Shown here: in pieces, positions 21,901 to 33,900 of the stretch | Numbering within the stretch: position 1 is the stretch's first letter | Layout of the letters: every line of letters begins with the position of its first letter | Origin: Ligula intestinalis | Lineage: Eukaryota > Platyhelminthes > Cestoda > Diphyllobothriidea > Diphyllobothriidae | DNA: 64,000 nucleotides | NCBI GenBank assembly: GCA_036362985.1 | Contig: JAYGXS010000006.1 | Location: 14,594,035 to 14,658,034 of the forward strand | Direction of reading: 5' to 3' | The notes under the pieces: model-generated | The model's database searches: none | Seen by the model: only the letters and a program-made list of their open reading frames with translations | What the model was told of the DNA's origin: nothing | Made by a program: the position numbers and the translations under genes

Positions 21901-24900
21901 TGCAAATGACAGCGATTACCACTCCATGTACATGACCCCTGCCCAACGCCAACAACCTACCCCAATTTCCTCCCCCGTCCTTCTCAAGCGCAAGGACCTC
22001 TACATTTCCATCTCGCCATACTGGCGGCGTGAAAACGATGAGTTGTAATCGAAACACACTTATTTATCTTGTCCAACTGTAAAATTTTCATTATCCCTGT
22101 GTACTGGCCTGATGAAGAGTTGTTGAAAACGTGTTTGCCAAATCGACTTTTCAGACTGTTAGAGAACTGACATGAGCAACTTTAATGACGCTTGAACATT
22201 TTATTGCATTGTAAGCAACTCTTTGAATAGGCATTTAAGGGATCTTCGATTCTTACAGTGAAGGAGACTTTCAGAACCAGTATCATTTAGAAAACGCAGT
22301 TTCCGCTCCAAGCTTAGTACAGAAATTCACGACGAGCTGTTAACTGGTAGATATTGAGCTCTTGGTCTTGAATTATATCATACTAAGAGTTTACGCTGGT
22401 ACTACGTCACCAAGCTTTGATTAACTGTAACAACCCGATGTTGTCTGTCATTGATCATTGTCTGACAGCCGTAGGTACTTCATGGTGCAGATTTTGTCAC
22501 AATTTTGGCGGTCAACAGTGTATGTGGACCGTGCCATTTCGGTTAGAGGTGGTTCATATATCTTCTTACAGCTGTGTTAAAGTTTTGTATTTTATTGCTC
22601 AGAATGCGTAAAGGATAGCCAATTAAATCGCGTTATGCGGATAGTCATCCAGGATATCGACTAAACGCCTCTTATTTTATTCTAATGTAGCAAGAAAAAA
22701 AAAGCTGACGTAAGGAGGATTTCATGAAGTTCTTTTAAACATTTATCTGCAAATTCAAAAACACAAAGAAATTAACCTAACCTTCTTCTGCCAGTAGGCG
22801 GTTGAGTTTGAACTCTACAAGGAGAAGGAATTTCTCCAGTATATCGCTCTTGGTGAAGACGAGTTTGAATCCATTCCAGAGGTACATGAGCTCCTTCAAT
22901 TCAAATGCGGGAGACAGAGAACAGTGTAATGATACTTTACGATTTCAAATAAAAAAGAACAATGTGCACTTCAGAATTCGCATATAATGTAGTGATTACG
23001 GTAAATAATGTCTTTCACTCAGTAAGTGAGGAAATGTTGAAAATGCCAGCTTTGGACGCAGTACTCCTTACAGAAGGACACACAACCTCCACTTATTGAG
23101 TTTTAAAGTGTCCACTGTACCTGCTAGTCCAGACTTATATCTGAGTCTCTCTGGAGAACCACAATAAAATGTTATAAAGGTGTAAAATGAATCAATCATT
23201 TCGAGAAACGAAAGATATAAGTCGTTACCATGCCCGGAAGCGTCAACCGTTTCCCCTGCTCAAAGTAGCGTTTGGATTTCTTCATTGCAAACTTTTCAAT
23301 TGGCATTGATTTGCCAGCTATCCGCTGAACCAGCTGTGGGACGCCTCTGAAATAAGACAAATAGGAACTAGAAACTGTGCGGATTTAGTCCTTCCTCACC
23401 ATTTGGAAAGTAAAAAACCTACACGTCTATCAAATTGCGCTGTAAAATGTGTCTGGAATAGTTTCAAAATGACCTATTATATGAAAATCTGTTTTTTTAA
23501 CAATATCACTTGTTTTTATTATAAATCCTTCTTTTATTTCGCTCGTTCACGCTTTTACTTCCGGATACAGCAAGTACATACTTTATTATTTAGTGACGTT
23601 TAAGGTGGACGATATCTGATCTACGAGCTCATGTTAAATTCAACAGAAGCCAAAATAGCATAACAGTGCTGCTAAGGAGCCTATAGGGATAGTTAACCAT
23701 AGCTTAAAACCACAGGGTTCAGTAAACATTTGCGAAGGAGAACAGTGGAAAGAAGAGTCAAGCAGAGCTAGGTTTAGCTATATACACAGTCACATGAAAG
23801 GAAAAATAATTAGAAAAATGACTGAACCGTGCTGGAAAGCATTAAGGAAAGCAGTAAAATGTCACATTTAAACACGGGAAAAGCCAAGTAAGTAATCCAG
23901 CATTTTATAGAAGCATTCAATGTCTTAAACATGGATAAAAGTCCAAACACGCCGACAAGTTGAACTCATAAGTATACACAGTAAAGTAAAACTGAAGATT
24001 CTTCTTCTGGCATGCATATGTATGTCTTAAAGTGACAGCGATATAGACAGTTACATAAAGTGTTGGAAGGTGACGTGCATGCATTTGCTAAATAGAGGAG
24101 AGTATACGAGTTCCAGGTAACAGTTCAGAAGAAGGAGATGCGACCACTGGAACAAGGACTTTATTTTCCCGACGTTTCGGATTTCCTCGGGAATTCTTAC
24201 TCACCTCTGAGGAAGGATTCTCGACAGAATCCGAAACGTCAGGATAATAAAGTCCTTGTTCCAGTGATCGCGTCTTCCCTTTCGGATTTGCTAAATAATT
24301 GAAACCGAAGGGGATCAAGGCCTTCGCTGGCCTGCTCTGACTTTGACATGAAATGAACTCTTCTCTGCGAATCTGCTCACATAGCTGTAGTCACAACCTT
24401 CAGGTCTCAGTCGCTCAATGTGTAAAGGACAGCATTCAAGGGGGCTATTTGCATCATTGGATTGCGTACTTTCCTAAAATAGCATATGTTCATGCCCATG
24501 CAGATGTATTGTCTAGCTACTTTGTGCAAATAAAGATGGACGATCCTATGAAGCAGCCTTCAATCTTTAACGACAGCTGTACTACTGCAGACTAGTAAGT
24601 TCAGATAGGCGATGGCCGGAACACACAAGAGGTCGCCCACTTGCTGTAGAGGGCTTTACCTGGTTACTAACTTCAGATAAACTACTTAAAAGACGATAAA
24701 GGTCGCAGTACGTATAGTCAGGAAATGGGAAAATGTGTTCAGACAAAAAAATCCATAAACGCTTTTGTCTAACAAGAATGGAGAATGCATTTTTCGTTTT
24801 TCCCATCGACTTCCTGATATAAAACTGCATTGCTCTTCTTCTTCTTCAAGGACACAGCCGATAGAAAATTTCACAAAATAGCATATGTAAACGAGGGGGT

Positions 24901-27900
24901 TGCATTTTATTCGGCCAATTCATCAATTTCTTGCGCTAAAACATAAGGCTATCCAGTGTTAAAAGGAAGAGGAAACGTTGGCAGTTCAATGTCAGAAGCC
25001 CAGAGTTATATTGACATCGTATGGTAAATTTTGAGAGCGGAAGAGACTGCTATGTAAAGATTTATAAAAAACAAACGCTGTTTGCCCATAAAAGGTAGCC
25101 GTTCTAAGTCAGATATTACCAGAGCCGTCACTTCGTTGCTATTTATGTACCTCCAATACAGAAGGCACTATCAAAGACCTCGTAATTAACTATTTGGGCA
25201 ATGAATTATCAAAAAAGTACGTTGCTGACTCAAGTAAGCAAGTGGAATGTTAAAACGTCCGAAACAAAAAAACGACTGTCTTACTCAAGCAACTTCTCCA
25301 CATGAAGAGACATTGTTCCACCGTCCGCATCGTTAGTTATCTCGCGCTCCTTGGGCACCTCTTTATTCTGAACGTATCCCGAAAGAGATACTGGCGAAAG
25401 CCGTCGTTCGTGAAGAGAGGCGAATGTTGTATCAGATATATCACAACCAGCTTTAGCCTCTTCGTCCATGAATTGTAAAAGCAAAGCAGCTTTGAGGTAC
25501 CGGTACGTAGCCTGACTCCACTTGCTCTCGCAGGCGAGCCGTTCTGCGTACTTCATCGCCTGTAGCCACTTTCCCTGAACACTAAAGTACGAAAGTGTCG
25601 ATGTTAGCGGTTTTTCATAATAATTTAGCTTTATAGTTGCCAATAGAGACAATGTACCACTTATGAATTGAGGCAAATGTTTGCATTCCAGTAACGTGTA
25701 TATTTTGAGAGGAAGTTTTATCGAGCACCGGAATCATTATTTTATTGGTCTAAATTGTCCCATAAATTACACGAGACAGACTGGACGCAAGCTGGGTTCG
25801 CGCATACATGGACGTTAGCTGGCTGTTCGACGGGGTGACACATTATCGTACGTGGCGACCCAAACCGAAGAGATGGGTCACGAATTCTGCTTCGCAGCCA
25901 CGAAGATAATTGCCCACGTTGGCAGCAAGACGGGCCGAGAACTGATTGAAGCCTTGGCATCGAATGACAACTCAGTTAACCGATGCATCGAGGTAGCGCC
26001 CGCATATGTTGCCCTGCGCAGGTATCACGAGACTCAGGGCACTGGTCGTTTATTGGTCTTCTTCCCCTTCCCCCTCTCCTATGGCTTATAATTGACCTTT
26101 CCCCATAAATGTTGCTTGTTTTCGTTTATGGTTTTATTTCTGTAAATATTCCCACCCAAAACACCGATGTCGTGCAATAGCACAGACTGACATAGTCCAC
26201 AGTGACGAGTCGACGGCCAAACCACACAATTATTGATTTTCTACACGTTCAAATTTTGTTTGTTTTGTACACACACCGGAACTAGTCTCCTCATTTTCCC
26301 ATCTCTGACGATGGACGCCTGCAGGAGCCCGAAAGCTCAGAAAAATAAAATAATGATTCCGGTGTTCGATAAAACTTCTTTTTTTGAAAATATACAATGT
26401 ATTACTTGCATTTAACGGAGGGGGTGGGGGTGGAGGTATTTTAGATGAGAAGAAATGTTGAGCTTACCAATAGCACCACATTAACTCCCAATAACAAATG
26501 TGGTGATAATTTGCGAGGCCTGAGTGAGCTCTTATTGACTGGAAGAAGAGCTCTTCTGCCTTAAGTTTGATACAAAAAATTAATTATTAGCAAAAATAAA
26601 AATCACTATCTTTTAATAAAAGCATAACTGAGACAAAGATTATAAAATGTTCTGCAATACCAACGCCCTCGGGATCAGTTCTACGAATTGAATAGCATGA
26701 TATTTGTAAAACTTAACCATCTTTTGCGCAATGGGAAAGTTTCGTACCTCTTGAGTTCTTTTTCAGGATATTTTATTTCGCCATACCGCTTATTCTCAAA
26801 AACTACTTGAGGAAAATGACGTTCGGTTTCTGCACCCATGGCAGACTAAGAATGTAGCTGTACACGCACGGCTTTACCTTGTAGAAGTAACAAATATAGC
26901 CGGAACGTGATTATCAAGTAAACCTACTGGCTTCGTTAAAAATTGGAAGACCCTTACTTTCATATCTAATGTAGTTCGCCTGTGAATGGCTTGCATCCTA
27001 TCAGTATCAGTATCAGTATATTGAGGGAATGTAGGAAAAATTCCTTTGAGTGCCCTATTTGTAAATATGTGCAGTGGCAGCAGAAAATTTGTTTCTCAGA
27101 CTGTTTGCGAGGCCAGTTGTCCTGTGTCATAGGATGAAAATAGGAGCAGACAGTGAAAAACCTCCTCAGGGATTTTAGGAGAAAAACTGTCGACCTTGTG
27201 GGGGTAATGCGTGGGATTTAGGAGAAAAAAGGGGGTTCCCACTGGGGGGGGCATTGCAAAGGTTCCCAGGATCATCACCGTGTGGAAGCCACGTCCTGAT
27301 TCTTCCTTGCTGATTGCAGAGTCCGCCAACGGAACTGGAAAAACAGAGGCATCCGTCCAGATCGTCGACAGTCCGCTTTGGGTCAAACCAAGGGTGAATG
27401 TTTAGGCCGTCAGGTCTGGCTGATAAGATCGCCAGAGAGAAATCACGGTACGCAGATAGCCACGTAAGGTAGACCGCGGAGACCTTCGCATGAGGCTTTC
27501 GATAATTATAGTTTTCTAGTAATTAAACACAGCAGTATATAAATATAACGACTCAGCCTGTCCGTGGATACTCCTCAGAGCCCTGACGAGACTGATTGGG
27601 ACAATTAGACTATGTTGGCCGAGCCAATATTTCCAGTGAGATGCCCGATTTGGAGTAGAGTTCCTCGTCGAGCAGTGGGGGTATCGAAGGGAATTGGACG
27701 GAAGATTGTTTAGAATAATAGGTTTTTTGATTCATTTTTTGTCCAAAGACGGTATCTTTCTGTATAAACTTGAAATATAATCGCCTTGGTTTTGTTCGAA
27801 AATTCAAACCGTGCGGGTTCAATTCAGTCCTGTCGTTGGTCATTGCGTTGCCCGCCTATTGGAGTTTGTGCTGGCAGCACAACATCTGCATATAATACCA

Positions 27901-30900
27901 TCTGCTACGGCTGTCAAGGCCTCTGTGAAGGCCCTAGGCAGAGCGGCACTGATGAGTTCCGGTAGCGGTTGGGTGAAGGTTCATCAACGAGTGTCAATAT
28001 CCCTTGATCTAAACCGGCAAGGCAACGAATTTGCGGCTCAATGGTTTGGGCGTTTGACTCTGATCAGAGTTCGAGGTTCGAGTGGGGCTCCATTTCGGTC
28101 TGGGTATGACTGGCTGACAACGGCTAATAAGCGAGAAATGGTTACCCCCAGTCTCCCTTGTCTTTGCCGACAACGCTATCTACATATATTACCAGCTGCT
28201 TCGACTGTCAGGGTCTCTATCGAGGCCCTAGGCAGGGCCGGACAGTGGAGTCTCCTTAGCGGTCGGGTAAACATTCATCAACGAGCTTTCTTGGTGTTAT
28301 TCTCAAGGAATGCATCCTTACGGTGTACTTTGACATATCCTCCTTTGAATCTTACTATGAAACTTTTGCGGTGATAAACCTGCCCACGCAAGAAAACTGA
28401 AAGGGACCCTGGCGCATTATTTGATGTACGTATGGTCATCAATTTGTAGGCGAACTCATAAGTAGTTCAGAACAGAGAGGTGCTACCAAAATGTTATTTT
28501 ACATTTCGTAATAGTAATTTTTAAGCATTGCCTTCGTAATCCCGTTGGTAAAGTTAGCCTGAGGGTTTGACAGGTCTTTTCATTCATTGAAGTGTTTTTT
28601 TTTTCAAGTGAAAGTACAGAAACCTCGCAAAACGTCGAAATCCTTTAAAAACTGCCCTATTCAAGAGATTTTAAATCCTCTGAAAAGAGGATCTTTTAGT
28701 CTTTACAGGTTTAACAAATTCGAAAAAGCCAATGGGCGTGCATACGCTAGACTTTGGTAATTGATCAGTAAGCCCACACGCACATTTATGGTGTACTCTA
28801 ATCTGGATCGACGATTAATCAAATGGAAATTTGTTTTTTTAATGATATATAACGAGAGAGAGAGTTGGGGGACTACACGATCTGTCATCAAAAAGGAATT
28901 ATGACTAATAACTTATTACCGTTTGAGTTCAGGCAAGTTGATAACTAGGTCTTCGGTTTGGCGAACATATCGTTTAGATGAAAATCTCCTGCCCTCAAAA
29001 ACTCCTTGTGTAATTTATTGTCACCTCAACTACGACCAATTAACGTTGTCATAATGACTTTTTATAATCAGGCTAAGCTTGGCGAGCTATCTGGAAGGCT
29101 TGCTTGACGTCCATGGTAAGGTCAGTATTTGAAAAGTTTCCCCGGTTGGAACTGGTATTTGACCATGTCTTAAGTCATTTTGTTCCTGTTATTCTGCAAT
29201 TTTTCATAAGCATCTACACGTCCGATCATCGTAGACTGCATAAAGAAGTAAGTGAGGAAGTAAACACACATACCGACAATCTAGACAGCAACTTATAATT
29301 GTATCGAGTACAGATAACTAGGTTGGCTGAGAACAATGAACAGTATGGCGAGTGCTGCGAGCAACATTCCGCAATTTGAAAAAGACCGGTAATAAGTCGC
29401 AAATCAACAACAAATAGGGTTGCAATACTGTTTATCAGGCAGTCAAATTTCAATTATTTTCAGTCACGCTAGGATTCCGACTATGTGATGAGCTCCTTTT
29501 TGACCACTGTGTAAAAGGTGTTTCTGTAAAAAAATGGCTTCTTAAATAGTATGCATTTTTTTCATTGCTTTTGACCCTCTTTTATAATTCGAATAGATTT
29601 TACGGAAATCATGCAGGTAAAAATCCTCTCTTGTACTTATTTGATAGCAAATTACGCCTTCTTTAAATTTTATTCTAAAACAAATTGTTTCTTTGCGTTT
29701 TAAAAAGATTCTTAATTGCCAAATGATTTTGAAACCTACCGACTGCTAGAACTGAATTCAAGTTTTACTACCTGAATACTGTGTTCATCTCGGTTAAGGA
29801 AAAGTACATTCTTGCCTACGGTTTGAGGAAGTGGATGCGTAGCTCTCATATAATTTCACAATATATATAAATCACGCTGTATATGTCAAGGGCTGCTTTC
29901 ATAAATTGACGGATACGATGTATTATGAATGAACACAGTACAGTCGTAAAACAACTCAAAATAAGAATGTTTTTAAAAACCAAAGGAAACACTTCCTTTT
30001 AGAATAAACTTTAAAGAAGGCGTAATTTGCTGTCAAATAAGTACAAGAGAGGATTTTTACCTGCATGTTTTCCACAAAATCTATTCGAATTTATAAAGAC
30101 AGTCCAAATCAATGATAAAAATGCATACTATTTAAGTAGCCATTTTTTACAGAAACAACGTTTTCAGGCCAGTCAGAAAAAAGCTCATCACAGAGTCGGC
30201 ATCCTAGCGTGACTGAAAAGAATTAAAATTGGACTGCATGATACACAGTATTGCAGCCTTACTCATTGTTGTTTTGCGAGTGATTACCGATCTTTTTCAA
30301 ATTGCGGAATGTTGCTTGCAGCACTCGCCATAATCTAATTTAACGGCTTGGATGATCCTTACTTGTTCGATTTAACTCATCTCACTTCTTTATTAATCAC
30401 GATATTTATCATATTTCAATATTTAATTACATAGCTTTGATAAGTAATTATCAGAAAAAGACGCGGAACTAATAATTTAATTTCTGTTTTTCGCAATCTG
30501 TTTCGATAACATTTTGTGACCGAATAGACTTTTAAATCAAGTTAAGTTATAATAAACCGGGGGAGCGAAATTTCTTTCCCTGAACTTTTTAGTGCGCTCA
30601 GTGTACGTTTTCGAAGTAAGTGTAAATCGGCAGGAGAAAATAGCCGAAAAAGACATTGGGAATTTTATAACTTTTTAGCCGTAATCACCCAGCCATAGTC
30701 AATCCCAGTTGGAGCACTACCCAAGGCTCGAACCCGCGAACTGTTAAGTAGAAGTCCAACACTCTAACCATCCATAAGTGGAAATCGTTATCATAAAAGC
30801 AGTTCTGCTAGGATTATGTTTCGGTGGTATGTGTGATTTTTTGAATATAGGAGTTATCTCTAGATGAAAATACTTCCATTTCGATTTCTTCTACAGAATT

Positions 30901-33900
30901 TGTAAAACACAGCTCGAACAAGCTTTGATCTACACGTTGCTTTTCTGAATTAACGACTCATTTCGGAACCTTTCAGACTATGATGTTGGCAGTCTCATTA
31001 GTGTCAGCCATCATAAATGTCATTTGAAATACAAATGATCTTTAATCGCACACGTTGATATACAAGAGGTACTAAACCATCTTCCGAAAAATATTTAGAT
31101 TATAGTGAACATTAAACAGGTGGGGGCTGTAATTTAAGCAGTTTTGTTTCAAGCATTTTAACAGACACTGCTTTCGGGAAGGCGAAAACGGCACCATATG
31201 TATTGTATAATACCTAAACAGAACTGACATATGTCTTATGATGTTCGGCTTAAGTGTGTGCTGGAGACAGCTATTGCGAGACGCATTATGCCTTTTTTGT
31301 ACTTTAAAGGAGGTACTGCTGAAAGTTCTCGCGTACTTTAGGAAGCTACTAGTAAATAAAGTCATCTAAAAGAGCATGCGGGAGATACTTCGAGCACTTT
31401 CAAACTGGTGATGTTGACACAAACTATAATGAATGTTCAGGGCAGCCGAAAGATTTCAAAAATGAAGAGGCAGAAACGACCCATTTCAAATACCAAAATA
31501 CATGTCAAAAAGTTGGCGTTTCTAGATACATCGGCAACAAACGGTTACATGCACCGGAAATGTTACTAAAAAGGTGGATGTTAGACGCTGCTTATATTGA
31601 CAGAAAAACAATTCAAAAGGCACAAGGTAAGGATTTGTTATCTAGTCGGCGTGGCTTGAATAAGCAAGACTCGTTATCCATGGTGTTGTTCAGTGAAGTT
31701 CTTCTTCTCGTCAGGGTTAGGGACCTACGTCCTACGGACCCACCAGTATAACCTCTATTACCGCCATTCCAGTAAGACAGATCTATGGTTTAGCAATCAA
31801 TAACAATTAAATGAGTTGAGTTGAGCACTGACCACGAAAACCAGACTTTATCAGATGAATTTGCAACAGTTCAACGATAGGTCTCATGTTGCATTACAAG
31901 TTAAGAACAACGTAGAGGCGATTCGCTGATGAGTCCCACCCAACCCAGAAAATTCACAAGTTATTGCCATAAAATTCTCCAATTGACTTAGTGAGTGATG
32001 GCTCATTTAAAGAGGGAGCTCGAAATACGTTTTTTTTAAAAACACTTCTTTATACCTGCCGACCTTTACACCTCATGCACACACGTGAACAAAATTCTTT
32101 GATTCGGTTTTTCACTGTTAATGTTATCACATATAATTCACTACGAGATCATGAGCGTTTCTAGTCCATATTTTTGGCTAGAAATACAAGGTCAGTTTTT
32201 AAATGTGTTGAAACAGACAAAGGCCTACTTCGCCTTTTTTATATTTACCTCGAAAATTAATTTGCTAACACAGAATGGAGCTTTTGGGAGAAGTCCTAAA
32301 GTTAATATGAATATTCAAGCCGTAGTCTGGCAGCAAAGGTTGACCAACTGCGGAATAGGCGCCGCCAGCTAACAGGCAATTAATCATCAATAAATACTGA
32401 TTGGTTTGCCATAATTCCAGTTATCTCTTAGCTACAACCCTGTCATATGTTTCGTCACTGCATAACTCAGAAGCAAGGTTTCGGTTTATTACTCGGTCCA
32501 TCAGAATTTTCCATGTGTTTTCCGATATAGGTTTACTCCTGTACTTTTGTGTTGAACTTTTTCTACGATTACTTATGAGTGTCGTCTATAATTGGAAAGG
32601 AGACGCCACATCTGGAACAAGAAGGTCATAAACATGATGTTTTAGACTCAAACTGGGAAACAACATCAGATAAAAGGGTAAACTGTCCAGGCTTAAAGCC
32701 AGCATCTTCTCTGATAGTACGGTAAATTAGAAAATACCTACCTACTACGGACCGTCCATTGACAACGTGGTTATCTGGTAATAAATGACAGAACCCCAAA
32801 AGGTTTGTCTCAAAGAATTGACCCTTAAGTTCTCATATTAATATCTGAAGAAATAAAGAGAGGACAACATTTCTAAATATGATAAAGTGAAGAAAGAAAA
32901 GAAGATTTCTGGGACCGATTTGGATTTTGGCTGACGTTTCAAAAGCGTGCTCACTTTCAGCGTCAGAGCGTGTTTTCTGTACTCCTGTTCGCGTCAAATG
33001 AATGTGTCTGACCAGTAGCTTTGCCTAATGCCCCTAAGTCAATCGATTGCACCGATCGGTTTTCTTGGCTTTTTGAATTGCTCGTGCCCTCATGAGCGTC
33101 TTCATGTGCTGCGTCAGGTCGTTTTTTGTCTCGTAAGCGTTTCCACTCTCTTTGCTCGTGGCTGCCGGCTGTCAGGCCCTGCTTATCTCTCTTCACCCGA
33201 CGCATTGCTCCAACGGTTATCCGAATTCCTTTGTAGGCAAGTGTCTTAAGAAGCCCCAACATGAGCGGTCGAAAGGAGATGAACCTAAATTCTGGCTCCC
33301 ATCCCTTACGTGAAGGATGTATCAGAAGCGGCTGCAAGAATCCTGAACCCATTCGGGATCGGTGTGGCTCATAGGCCGGAGTCAACCATCAGACAGCAGA
33401 TCATGAGGCCCAAAGACCCGCTTCCTTTGACAGAACAATCAGCCGTGGTCTACAGCATACCATGCCAAGACTGCACTGCAAAGTATGTCGGTAAAACGGG
33501 CAGTCGCCTTGGCACAAGGTTTCATGAGCATCAGCTCGCAATCAACCGCCAGGATAAGCTGTCTTTGGTCTATGACCACGTACAGCAGAAGAAACACACA
33601 TTCGCCTTTTAAAAAGCAAAGGTAATAGGCCGAGCCAACGACAAGATGGCCAGATTGCTGCTATAAAGTTGGTCCTCGACTGGCACACTAAACAGAGCCA
33701 TGGACCTTCATCCCGCCTACCAAGCGCTCAGCAAAATGCTAACATCGGCTTAGAACGGAGCAATACGTCGGGTGGAGAGAGATAAGCAGGGCCTGACAGC
33801 CGGCAGCCACGAGCAAGGGGAGTGGAAACGCTTACGAGACAAAAAACGACCTGACGCAGCACATGAAGACGCTCATGAGGGCACGAGCAATTCGAACAGC

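Larger units (their letters stand above)
22894..25284 (-). other. TTC39 introns around exon 11
   Basis: Intron sequence 22,894-23,228 and 23,347-25,284. The only structured element is the inverted Penelope-end pair at 24,131-24,282; the rest is AT-rich without recognisable features. Confidence 0.5.

Noticed and set aside
26748..26839. Minus-strand frame beginning MGAETERHFPQVV with a GTACGA donor-like site
   Set aside because: Good start context, but the TTC39 chain passes directly from the exon at 35,319 to the exon at 26,559, and no other gene family is recognisable; probably chance.
31925..31960. CTGATGAGTCC at 31,927 as a classical hammerhead
   Set aside because: The matching GGACGAAAC is absent; the following bases read CCCAGAAAATTC without a stem II.
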